This document shows, piece after piece, positions 43,847-52,027 of a DNA stretch of 62,909 nucleotides. The translations under genes were made by a program, and so were the position numbers. Within the stretch, counting starts at the first letter, position 1; each line of letters starts with the position of its first letter. The stretch spans positions 1 through 62,909 of the forward strand of contig CAKNOA010000010.1 in NCBI GenBank assembly GCA_930990065.1. Reading direction: 5' to 3'. Under the pieces are notes generated by a model that was given only the letters and a program-made list of their open reading frames with translations, was not told the origin of the DNA and did no database searches. The stretch comes from an uncultured Clostridia bacterium. GTDB taxonomy: Bacteria > Bacillota > Clostridia > Oscillospirales > Acutalibacteraceae.

Positions 43847-43958
43847 CTTCTTTTATCAAAATTAAAGAAAAAAGAGTGGTTATTCTTGATGTACTTTTTA
43901 CATTTGGCTTTTATAATGCAAATCAAACAGTGAATGAAATGGAGGAACAAGAAAGAAA

Positions 43959-46172
43959 ATGAGAAAAGCAAAGAAAACGGCAGCCGTGCTGCTGGCAGCT
44001 TCCGTAGCTGTGACCAGCGGCATTACGGCGTTTGCTATTCCTTCCACAAACCCGGAAACGAACGGGAACAAAACGGCGTATGACAGCTGGAAAGTCCAGT
44101 GGGATACGGAAAAACAGGATTACACCGACGTATCCATCACCCCCGGCAAAGATGAAACGCAGATGAATTTTGCCTGGTATGTGGCGCAGGCGGATGCCGG
44201 CAAAACGGCCCAGGTGAAAATTGCCACCAGCCAGGATATGAGCGACGCGAAAGTTTTCAAAGAAAGCGGCTCGCTGTCAATCAATGTAACGAACGAAAAT
44301 GGCTCCGGCAGCACGACCTACACCAAGGCGGCCCATGTAACCGTAACGGGCCTGACCGAAAACACCACCTACTACTATCAGGTGAGCAACGACGGTTCTT
44401 CCTGGAGCGAAGCGGAAAAGCTCGCAACCGGTGACACCAGCGCATACACCATGCTGTATGTAGGTGACCCGCAGATCGGTTCTTCCGGCAGTGCGGCCCA
44501 CGATGCCTTCAACTGGAACGAAACCCTGAACGCGGCGCTGAAACAGAACAGCGACCTGGACTTTATCCTCTCCGCCGGTGACCAGACGGAAAAGAGCTCT
44601 CAGAATGCCGATGAAAACAAAGACGTAGAAGTGGAATACGCCGGCTATCTGTCGGCCGATGCCCTGCAGAATATTCCGGTGGCCACGGCCATTGGCAACC
44701 ACGAAGCCAGCGGCGCTTACTATGGCTATCATTTCTATAACCCCAACGAAAGCGACCTGGGATCTACAACGGCTGGCGGCGATTACTACTTCAGCTATGG
44801 CAAAACCCTGTTCATTGTGCTCAACAGCAACAATACCAACCAGGAAGAACACCGTCAGCTGATGCAGCAGGCCATTGACAGCGATAAAGACGCCACGTTC
44901 CGCATCGTCATGTTCCACCACGACATCTACGGCGCTGGCCAGCCTCATGCGAACTCTGACGGCGCGCAGCTGCGTACGGTGTTTGCACCCCTGATGGACG
45001 AATTCAATATCGATGTCTGCCTGACGGGCCATGACCATTCCTATTCCCGCACGTACCAGATCCTGGACGGTGTGGCCATTGATTATGATGTGAAAGACGG
45101 CGGCACGGTGACCGATCCCCAGGGCACGCTGTACATGACGGCCAACTCGGCTTCCGGTAGCAAATACTACGAAACGGTAAAGACCCAGCAGTACTTCATT
45201 TCCAACATGTCCCAGCAGGCCCTGCCCACCTACTCCGTGATTAAGATGACGGACAATAGCTTCACGATTTCCACCTACGCGGTCAATGCCGGCGGTTCGG
45301 TAACGGACACGGGCGACACGCTGACCATCGTGAAAGAGGCCGACAAAGATTCGCTGCTCTCTCTGATTGGCGATGCCCAGGACAAAGTGGACAGCACCGA
45401 TCCCGAAACCGTCACGTCCTCCAGCCTGACCGCTCTGCAGGAGGCTCTGGATAAAGCCAACACCCTGCTGAACACCAGCGAAGACGGCAAGGATGAATCC
45501 AACGTGTGGAATCCCGCCAACGAAGGCGATGCCACCAATGCCGAAGGGTACGATAACCCCACCCAGTCCCCCGAACCCGACCAGATTCCCGATAAAACCC
45601 AGGACAGCCTGCAGGGCCAGATTTCCCAGCAGGAACTGACCGATACCTATACCGCTCTGCTCACCGCTATGAACGGCCTGACCCAGCGCGGCGATGCCAC
45701 CGAACTGAACACCACGATTGACGAAGCCCAGAAACTGCTGGACGGCGTGCAGGTAGGTTCCGAAGCCGGTCAGGTAACGCAGGACGATCACGATGCCCTG
45801 CAGAAGGCCATTGATACCGCCAAAGCGGTAGCGGCTTCCACGGATGCCGATGCGGCCGCTATGGAACAGGCCATCAAAGACCTGGAAGCAGCCGAAGAAA
45901 CCTTCCGCGCTGCGGTCATCAAAGACGACGCGTCCACCCAAAAGCCGGACGATAGCACAACGCCCGATGACAACCAGTCCCAGACCGGTGATCATACGGA
46001 CAACACCCAGAACGACACGAACAACTCGACGCCTTCCGATACCAACAACAACACGGATTCGGTTCCCCAGACGGGCGATACCAGCCGCACGGTGGGCATC
46101 CTGCTGACGGTGCTCCTGCTGGCCGGTGGTACGGCTACCGCTCTGGTATGGCGCCGCCGCCATGCGGAATAA
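43959..46172 (+). CDS. Cell-wall-anchored metallophosphoesterase (purple acid phosphatase-like)
   Basis: 737 residues. Signal peptide to about residue 26 (TSGITAFA/IP). An N-terminal Fn3-like domain (about 60-155) precedes the calcineurin-type phosphoesterase domain with its metal motifs GDPQIG, GDQTE, GNHEA, HHDIYG and GHDHSY. Two helical FIVAR-like segments (about 465-650) and an Asp/Thr/Asn-rich spacer lead to VPQTG at 702-706, a hydrophobic helix and RRR, a sortase sorting signal. It should free phosphate from organic esters outside the cell. GGAGG lies before the ATG; TATAAT is at about 43910. Confidence 0.9.
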   Translation: MRKAKKTAAVLLAASVAVTSGITAFAIPSTNPETNGNKTAYDSWKVQWDTEKQDYTDVSITPGKDETQMNFAWYVAQADAGKTAQVKIATSQDMSDAKVFKESGSLSINVTNENGSGSTTYTKAAHVTVTGLTENTTYYYQVSNDGSSWSEAEKLATGDTSAYTMLYVGDPQIGSSGSAAHDAFNWNETLNAALKQNSDLDFILSAGDQTEKSSQNADENKDVEVEYAGYLSADALQNIPVATAIGNHEASGAYYGYHFYNPNESDLGSTTAGGDYYFSYGKTLFIVLNSNNTNQEEHRQLMQQAIDSDKDATFRIVMFHHDIYGAGQPHANSDGAQLRTVFAPLMDEFNIDVCLTGHDHSYSRTYQILDGVAIDYDVKDGGTVTDPQGTLYMTANSASGSKYYETVKTQQYFISNMSQQALPTYSVIKMTDNSFTISTYAVNAGGSVTDTGDTLTIVKEADKDSLLSLIGDAQDKVDSTDPETVTSSSLTALQEALDKANTLLNTSEDGKDESNVWNPANEGDATNAEGYDNPTQSPEPDQIPDKTQDSLQGQISQQELTDTYTALLTAMNGLTQRGDATELNTTIDEAQKLLDGVQVGSEAGQVTQDDHDALQKAIDTAKAVAASTDADAAAMEQAIKDLEAAEETFRAAVIKDDASTQKPDDSTTPDDNQSQTGDHTDNTQNDTNNSTPSDTNNNTDSVPQTGDTSRTVGILLTVLLLAGGTATALVWRRRHAE

Positions 46173-46215
46173 TCCGCATCTTTTATCGAGTACAACTCTC
46201 TCTCTCTATTGCAAG

Positions 46216-46245
46216 AGCCGGGCGGACGGATTCGCCCGGTTTTTG
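46216..46245 (+). terminator. Terminator of the metallophosphoesterase gene
   Basis: CCGGGCG/CGCCCGG stem with an 8-base loop, then TTTTT, within the gap before the YibE/F gene. Confidence 0.8.
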
Positions 46246-46286
46246 CCTTGCATAAGGACGGAACGCAGAAAGGAACCCGAGGAAGC

Positions 46287-47450
46287 ATGATGACTTTGAA
46301 CAAGAAAATCCCAAAGCCCAATAAAAAGGCCGTGATCCATGTGGGTGTCAGCCTTATATTGCTGATTGTTTTTGCCGGGCTGCTGTGGTGGCTCAACAGT
46401 ACAACCCAGGTCACCCCGCTGCTGAATACCCAGGGGGTCACCTATGAAAAGGCACGGGTGGAATCCATTATCCAGGATAACATCCAGGATGACGGTACCC
46501 GCGCCGGCAGCCAGGTGGTGCAGCTGACCATTTTGACCGGGGAACACCGGGGCGAAACGTTTGAGGCCACCAGTGCTTCCAGTTACCTATATGGGGCCGA
46601 TTGCGTGCCGGGCCTGGAAGTGACCGCCTGCCTGAGCGAAAGTGATGGAAATATCAGCGTGTCGGTATATAACTACTACCGCTCCCCGGCGCTGTACGTG
46701 CTGGTTGCCCTGTTTTTGGCCCTGTTGTGGCTGATCGGCGGCAAAAAGGGATTGCGGTCGGCCTTGGGGCTGATCTTTACGTTCTGCTGCATCTTGTGGC
46801 TGTTTTTGCCGCTTTTATACCGCGGGTGTTCGCCGTTTTTGGCGGCGGTGCTGGTGGTGGCCCTCACCACGGCGGTCACCATGTACTTAGTGGGCGGCGC
46901 CACCAAAAAGACGGTGTCGTCGGTGCTGGGGACATTGGGCGGCGTCACGGCGGCCGGGCTGATCGCCTGGGTGTTCGGGGAACTCGCCCATATTTCCGGG
47001 TACAATGTGACAGAGATTGAAACCCTGATTAGCATCAGCGACGTCAGCTCCCTGCAAGTGGGCGAGCTTTTGTTTGCCGGTATCCTGATTGCTTCTTTGG
47101 GGGCCGTGATGGATGTGGCCATGTCGATTTCGTCGGCCATTGAAGAAGTGCATCTGCGCAATCCGGCGCTGTCGGCCAAAGAGCTGATGCGCAGCGGGCT
47201 GCACGTGGGCCGCGATATGATGGGTACCATGTCCAATACCCTGGTATTGGCGTTTTGCGGTTCGTCGATCAATACCCTGGTGATTGTGTATGCCTATGCC
47301 ATGCCGTATAACCAGGTGATGAGCCTTTACGATATCGGCATTGAGATCCTGCAGGGATTGGCCGGTACCATGGGCGTGATCCTGACGGTGCCGCTGGTGT
47401 CGGTACTCATGCCACTGCTCCTGTGCGGATGGAAAAAAGCGAAAAAATAA
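46287..47450 (+). CDS. YibE/F-family membrane protein
   Basis: 387 residues. One N-terminal helix, an extracytoplasmic beta-rich domain (about 45-140; ARVESIIQDNIQDDGTRAGS) and a C-terminal block of about seven helices, the layout of YibE/YibF proteins, which are of unknown transport function. The open frame extends 26 codons upstream into the preceding terminator; GAGGAAGC places the start at 46287 or the next ATG. It ends at a bidirectional terminator. Confidence 0.85.
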   Translation: MMTLNKKIPKPNKKAVIHVGVSLILLIVFAGLLWWLNSTTQVTPLLNTQGVTYEKARVESIIQDNIQDDGTRAGSQVVQLTILTGEHRGETFEATSASSYLYGADCVPGLEVTACLSESDGNISVSVYNYYRSPALYVLVALFLALLWLIGGKKGLRSALGLIFTFCCILWLFLPLLYRGCSPFLAAVLVVALTTAVTMYLVGGATKKTVSSVLGTLGGVTAAGLIAWVFGELAHISGYNVTEIETLISISDVSSLQVGELLFAGILIASLGAVMDVAMSISSAIEEVHLRNPALSAKELMRSGLHVGRDMMGTMSNTLVLAFCGSSINTLVIVYAYAMPYNQVMSLYDIGIEILQGLAGTMGVILTVPLVSVLMPLLLCGWKKAKK

Positions 47451-47506
47451 CGCGTATAAGGTGTCTCGCAGCCGGTTTCTCTCTCCCGGCGGAGATCTTG
47501 TTGCAT

Positions 47507-47559
47507 AAAAAGTCCGGCCCGGTTCTCCTTTTTTGGAAAACCGGGCCGGACTTTTTTTA
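47507..47559. terminator. Bidirectional terminator between YibE/F and mrp genes
   Basis: AAAAAGTCCGGCCCGGTT/AACCGGGCCGGACTTTTT, an 18-bp near-perfect stem with A and T runs on both sides. Confidence 0.93.
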
Positions 47560-47574
47560 TAGCCGCATGGCTCT

Positions 47575-48405
47575 TTATTTTTTCGCTTTCAGCACAGCTT
47601 CCACGGCGCCGTCCAGCCAGTCGCCGGAGAAGTCTTCGATGTTCCCCTCATCACAAGCTTTGGCAATCGCCGGGTCGATGGGCATACGGCCCAGCACATC
47701 CAGATGGAAGGAAGCGGCAATGTCGTCCACATGGCTTTCGCCATACAGCTTAATTTTGCGGCCGCAGTCAGGGCACTGCACATAGCTCATGTTTTCGATC
47801 AGCCCCAGCACCGGCACGTTCATCATCTTGGCCATGTTGACGGCTTTTTCCACGATCATGGAAACCAGTTCCTGCGGGCTAGTGACAATGAGAATCCCAT
47901 CGAGCGGCAAGCTTTGGAACACCGTCAGCGGCACGTCGCCGGTTCCGGGAGGCATGTCTACGAACATATAGTCCACGTCTTTCCAAATGACATCACTCCA
48001 GAACTGTTTGACGGCACCGGCCAGAATAGGCCCGCGCCATACCACCGGGGAGTTTTCGCTGTCCAGCAGCAGGTTGATCGACATGACGTCAATGCCGGTT
48101 TTCGTAGATACCGGATAAATCCCTTCTTCCGAGCCGGTGGCCCGGGTGTGCAGGCCAAAGCACTGGGGGATCGAAGGGCCGGTGATGTCGGCATCCAGCA
48201 CGGCCGTGTGGAACCCACGCCGGTTCATCAGCACCGCCATCATGGAGGTCACCAGGCTTTTGCCTACGCCGCCTTTGCCGGATACCACGCCGATCACCTT
48301 TTTGATGGTGCTGCCGGCATGGGGCTTTTCCAGCAGGCTTTCCGGCGAACGGGAAGCGCAGTCGCTGCTCTGGCAATTTTTGCAATCGTGATTACATTCG
48401 CTCAT
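47575..48405 (-). CDS. mrp: Mrp/NBP35-family Fe-S cluster carrier ATPase
   Basis: 276 residues, deviant P-loop ATPase that carries Fe-S clusters to target proteins. The P-loop GKGGVGKS is at 43-50. The N-terminus has four cysteines (C4, C8, C11, C16; CNHDCKNCQSSDC), like the cluster motif of NBP35-type members, and CPDC near the C-terminus is the second cluster site bridging the dimer. It complements the minimal SUF pair at the start of the window. GGAGA precedes the ATG. Confidence 0.9.
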   Translation of the reverse strand: MSECNHDCKNCQSSDCASRSPESLLEKPHAGSTIKKVIGVVSGKGGVGKSLVTSMMAVLMNRRGFHTAVLDADITGPSIPQCFGLHTRATGSEEGIYPVSTKTGIDVMSINLLLDSENSPVVWRGPILAGAVKQFWSDVIWKDVDYMFVDMPPGTGDVPLTVFQSLPLDGILIVTSPQELVSMIVEKAVNMAKMMNVPVLGLIENMSYVQCPDCGRKIKLYGESHVDDIAASFHLDVLGRMPIDPAIAKACDEGNIEDFSGDWLDGAVEAVLKAKK

Positions 48406-48436
48406 ATTGATTTCTCCGTTTCTTTATGGCTCTTTT

Positions 48437-48464
48437 TAAAAAAGCAGGGCCCACCGGGCCACGC
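48437..48464 (-). terminator. Terminator-like hairpin just after the mrp promoter
   Basis: On the minus strand GGCCC-GGT-GGGCC, CTGC and six Ts. It could end transcripts of the sensor kinase gene (stop at 48519), but it also lies at the very 5' end of the RNA made from the mrp promoter. Confidence 0.5.
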
Positions 48465-48471
48465 TACCATC

Positions 48472-48500
48472 ATGATAGCGCGCAGGCGGGCCTTTGTCAA
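48472..48500 (-). promoter_or_regulatory. Promoter of mrp
   Basis: On the minus strand: -35 TTGACA (48495-48500), 17-bp spacer, -10 TATCAT (48472-48477). Confidence 0.7.
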
Positions 48501-48518
48501 TGCGTTGTGAACAAAAGG

Positions 48519-50090
48519 TCATAATGACGGCGGCGGAACCGGGTTCATCATGGTCAGTTCAAACCAGAACGTGCTGCCTTTATGCAGCTCGCTCTGCACC
48601 CCAAAATCGGCGCTGTGCAGGTCGAGGATGGTTTTCACGATCGACAGACCCAGCCCGGTGCCCACGGCGGCCCGCCGGTGGGTTTTGTCCACTTTGTAGT
48701 AGCGTTCCCAAATGTTCTCCAGTTTATCTTCGGGAATTCCTTCGCCGGTGTCGATCACTTCAATGCGCACTTTGCCGTCTTTGATACGCTGGCGCACGGT
48801 GATGGTCTTATCCGGGCCGGTGTATGTAATGGCGTTGTTCACCAGGTTGTAGACCACCTGGGACATTTTCAGCGGGTCGGCAAAGACCCACGCGTCCTTG
48901 TCGGCTTCCAGCACAAAGTGGTAATCCGCCAGTTTGTCGTACCGGGCCAAAATATCGCGAATATTCTGGGTCAGGCAGAAGGTCTCCGGCTCCAATTGGA
49001 CGGCGCCGGCCTGCATCTTGGAGAGATCCAGCATATCGTTGACCAGGCTGGTCAGGCGGTTGGCTTCATCGATAATGATCTGCACGTTTTCCGGCGTATT
49101 TTCCCCGGGAAGGTCGCGCATGACTTCGGCGTAACCGGTAATCATGGTCAGGGGCGTGCGCAAATCGTGGGAGATATTAGCAATTAGGTCCCGGCGCATC
49201 CCTTCCACCTTGGAAAGTTCCCGGGACGCATAGTTGAGCGTGTGCCCCAGTTCGGCGGCTTCCTGGTATCCTTCTTCCCGGAAAGAAATGCTGTACGTGC
49301 CGGTGGCCAGTACTTTGGCCGCTTCGTTAATGGTGCTGATGGGGGCCGAGATCCGCCGGGCTAAAAATAGGGCCAGACAGAAGGCCAGCAGCAGCATTAA
49401 AATCGTGATGACCCACAGTTCCACTTTCAGTGTCTGCACCGTGGCATTTACGGGGGTTAAGCTGCAATTGAGGAGCAAAAGCCGCTCGTTGCCGCTTTTC
49501 ATGGTGACTGTCATGGCATACAGCATGCCCTTGCCGCCCTCTTCCGTGACCGGGTCGACTTCTACCACATAATTTTTGCCCGGCGCCAGGGTGCCGCTAT
49601 CGGTGGGGGATAGGCGAAACCCGACCACCTGGTCGGGACGGTCATACTGCACTACGTACGTGCCGCCCTGGTCCCGGGTTTGCAGAAACAGCGCCCGGTA
49701 ATCGATCCAGGAAAGGTCGCTCAGCAGGGAATTGAACGAAAAATTGCGGTAGAACATTTCGCCGTTTTCGTTGCAGATGACCGTGCTGATCTGGTTTTCT
49801 TTTGACATGGTATCCAATAGGTCCGTGATGGTTTCATCGCCGTCATCGATATGCGCCGCCAAATTGTGCGCGCAGTTTTCCATTTCCCGCACTTTGATCG
49901 ATTGGTAGAAGGTGTCGAGCAGCGCGACTTGGAACACCCACAGCAAAATGATGATCACCACGGTAAAAATGGTAAAGCCGCCAAAGATCCACCAGCGGAT
50001 ACTCAGGCGGCGATGCGGTTTGGCCGGATGGGAGTGGAAAAGCGTGCTAAAAAACCGGTGGGCCTTCGGCTGGTCTTTTTCAGGCTTCAA
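48519..50090 (-). CDS. Sensor histidine kinase
   Basis: 523 residues. Two membrane helices (about 31-53 and 224-246) flank an extracytoplasmic sensor region of about 170 residues. HAMP follows, then the phosphoacceptor box NISHDLRTPLTMITGYAE with H308, the N box (VNNAITYT) and the G boxes (DTGEGIP, GTGLGLSIV). Its start overlaps the end of the response regulator gene by 11 bases. The signal is unknown. Confidence 0.93.
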   Translation of the reverse strand: MKPEKDQPKAHRFFSTLFHSHPAKPHRRLSIRWWIFGGFTIFTVVIIILLWVFQVALLDTFYQSIKVREMENCAHNLAAHIDDGDETITDLLDTMSKENQISTVICNENGEMFYRNFSFNSLLSDLSWIDYRALFLQTRDQGGTYVVQYDRPDQVVGFRLSPTDSGTLAPGKNYVVEVDPVTEEGGKGMLYAMTVTMKSGNERLLLLNCSLTPVNATVQTLKVELWVITILMLLLAFCLALFLARRISAPISTINEAAKVLATGTYSISFREEGYQEAAELGHTLNYASRELSKVEGMRRDLIANISHDLRTPLTMITGYAEVMRDLPGENTPENVQIIIDEANRLTSLVNDMLDLSKMQAGAVQLEPETFCLTQNIRDILARYDKLADYHFVLEADKDAWVFADPLKMSQVVYNLVNNAITYTGPDKTITVRQRIKDGKVRIEVIDTGEGIPEDKLENIWERYYKVDKTHRRAAVGTGLGLSIVKTILDLHSADFGVQSELHKGSTFWFELTMMNPVPPPSL

Positions 50091-50760
50091 AACGGTATCC
50101 CACCCCTCTGAGCGTGACGATCAGGCGGCTATATGGCCCCAAACTTTTGCGCAGCAGCTTAATATGGGTGTCCAAGGTGCGGTCGTCGCCATAAAAGTCA
50201 TAGCCCCACACATTGGTGATCAGTTGTTCCCGGGTTAGGGCAATGTTGCGGTTTTGGGCCATGTAGAACAGCAAATCGTATTCTTTCGGCGTCAAATCCA
50301 CGCGTTTCCCGTCCACTTCCACCATGCGCCCGGTGATATCGATTTTCAGCCCGTCAAAGGTTAAGACGGTGCGGCCATTGTCGGTATCGGTGGGGTGGGT
50401 GCGCTTAATAATGGCCTGAATGCGCATCATAAGTTCTTTGGGGGAGAAGGGTTTGACCACATAGTCGTCCACCCCCAGTTCGAACCCGTGAATCCGGTCG
50501 TATTCTTCGCCCCGGGCCGACAGCATGAGCACCGGCGTCTGGCTGACTTTGCGGATTTCGCGCACGGCGGAAAAACCGTCCAGTTCCGGCATCATCACAT
50601 CCATGACAATCAGATCAAAGCGCCGGGGGTCCTGGCGGCAAATTGTCACAGCCTGCATGCCGTCTTCCGCTTCGGTGACCGAAAACCCTTCAAATTCGGC
50701 GTATTTGCGGATCATCATCCGGATTTTTGCTTCATCGTCGACTACTAAAATCTGAATCAT
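50080..50760 (-). CDS. OmpR/PhoB-family response regulator
   Basis: 226 residues. Receiver domain with D8, D9 and phosphoacceptor D54 (LIVMDVMMPELDG), and the conserved lysine in YVVKPF. The C-terminal winged helix is VDLTPKEYDLLFYMAQN to TLRGVGYRFEA. The ATG at 50760 has GGAGG 6 bases upstream; an ATG two codons earlier abuts that site. It precedes and overlaps its kinase. Confidence 0.95.
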   Translation of the reverse strand: MIQILVVDDEAKIRMMIRKYAEFEGFSVTEAEDGMQAVTICRQDPRRFDLIVMDVMMPELDGFSAVREIRKVSQTPVLMLSARGEEYDRIHGFELGVDDYVVKPFSPKELMMRIQAIIKRTHPTDTDNGRTVLTFDGLKIDITGRMVEVDGKRVDLTPKEYDLLFYMAQNRNIALTREQLITNVWGYDFYGDDRTLDTHIKLLRKSLGPYSRLIVTLRGVGYRFEA

Positions 50761-50844
50761 GTTCATCCTCCTTAACGAAAAGCCTGTTCCACCTGTTTCA
50801 TTATAAAAAAGGCATGTGAACAGCACGTGATGGGCAGGTGTTCG

Positions 50845-51786
50845 TCACACCGGCTGGTTGGAGGCGAACAGCGGGGTCGACAGGTATCTCTCGCCGGTAT
50901 CGGGCAGCAGCACAACGATACGTTTGCCGCGATTTTCGTCCCGCTGGGCCAGTTTCACCGCGGCGGCGACAGCGGCCCCCGATGTAATCCCGGCCAAAAT
51001 CCCTTCCCGGGTAGCGAGCAGGCGGCCGAAGGTGTACGCTTCTTCTTCCGTGATGGCCATCACTTCATCCAGCAGCGAAACATCCAGGTTTTTGGGGATA
51101 AACCCGGCGCCAATCCCCATCAGCCCGTGGGGGCCCGGCTGTTTGCCTTCCAGCACCGCGGACCCGGCCGGTTCCACGGCCACCATGCGGGCGTGGCTGC
51201 CCAATTCTTTCAGCCCCTTCGCTACCCCGGTGATGGTGCCGCCGGTACCCACCCCGGCCACAAAATAATCCAGCTGTCCGTCGGTATCGTCCCAAATTTC
51301 CCGGGCGGTGGTGCGGCGGTGTACATCCGGGTTGGCGGGGTTTTCAAATTGCCCGGGAATAAAGGAACCGGGCAAACTTTCATGCAGTTCGTCGGCCCGG
51401 CGGATGGCGCCGGACATGCCTTCGGCCCCCGGGGTCAGTTCGATTTTGGCGCCCAACGCCGAAAGCAGCTGCCGGCGCTCCAGGCTCATGGTTTCGGGCA
51501 TGGTGAGGATCAGGGTGTACCCTTTTAGCGCGCACACAAACGCAAGGCCCACCCCGGTGTTGCCGCTGGTGGGTTCAATCACCGTGGCGCCTTTTTGCAA
51601 AAGGCCCTTTTGTTCGGCGTCTTCAATTAAAGCGAGCCCCACCCGGTCTTTGGCGGAACCCAGGGGGTTAAAAGCTTCGACTTTTGCGACGAGCTCTACC
51701 GGAAGGTGATAGAGCTCTTCCAGGTGGTGCAGCCGGACAAGCGGGGTATGGCCCACAAGGGAGGTCATATTATCATAAATTTTCAT
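50845..51786 (-). CDS. cysK: Cysteine synthase A (O-acetylserine sulfhydrylase)
   Basis: 313 residues, PLP enzyme that makes cysteine from O-acetylserine and sulfide. The Schiff-base lysine is K46 (NPLGSAKDRVG), the substrate loop TSGNTG is at 73-78, and the phosphate loop is GVGTGGTITG. AAAGGAG precedes the ATG. It has its own promoter and lies 85 bases upstream of the two-component genes on the same strand, so read-through is possible. No cysE is nearby. Confidence 0.96.
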   Translation of the reverse strand: MKIYDNMTSLVGHTPLVRLHHLEELYHLPVELVAKVEAFNPLGSAKDRVGLALIEDAEQKGLLQKGATVIEPTSGNTGVGLAFVCALKGYTLILTMPETMSLERRQLLSALGAKIELTPGAEGMSGAIRRADELHESLPGSFIPGQFENPANPDVHRRTTAREIWDDTDGQLDYFVAGVGTGGTITGVAKGLKELGSHARMVAVEPAGSAVLEGKQPGPHGLMGIGAGFIPKNLDVSLLDEVMAITEEEAYTFGRLLATREGILAGITSGAAVAAAVKLAQRDENRGKRIVVLLPDTGERYLSTPLFASNQPV

Positions 51787-51838
51787 AGAGGCGTTCTCCT
51801 TTCCTTACTCTGCCGGTAAAAAGCGGCGCTATACATGT

Positions 51839-51866
51839 ATTATACCGCACCCATAACGGGATGCAA
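51839..51866 (-). promoter_or_regulatory. Promoter of cysK
   Basis: On the minus strand: -35 TTGCAT (51861-51866), 16-bp spacer, -10 TATAAT (51839-51844). Confidence 0.65.
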
Positions 51867-51900
51867 AGCAAAAACAAGAAAACCCGCCCGGTTTTTTCAT

Positions 51901-51919
51901 CAAAAATCATTGATTTTTG
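51901..51919. promoter_or_regulatory. Palindromic operator overlapping the fucose-isomerase-like gene promoter
   Basis: CAAAAATCA-T-TGATTTTTG, a perfect inverted repeat with 9-base arms. It covers the -35 hexamer at 51910-51915, so a bound dimer would block the promoter. Confidence 0.55.
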
Positions 51920-51938
51920 CCCCCGGTTCGAGTATGAT
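51910..51938 (+). promoter_or_regulatory. Promoter of the fucose-isomerase-like gene
   Basis: -35 TTGATT (51910-51915), 17-bp spacer, -10 TATGAT (51933-51938). Confidence 0.6.
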
Positions 51939-52027
51939 AAGAATAGACATGTATGTACAACAAAGGTACACAGTCAAATCTTTCCGGCCCGGCCGGAAGG
52001 GAATTTTCTACAGGAGGAATGGTTTTT

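Noticed and set aside
44277-46163. 628-residue open frame on the minus strand rich in Gly, Val and Arg
   Set aside because: Antisense shadow of the metallophosphoesterase gene, whose motifs and sorting signal are plain.
51919-51935. CCGGTTCGAGT resembling a tRNA T-loop
   Set aside because: No acceptor, D or anticodon stems fit around it; it is the spacer of a promoter.
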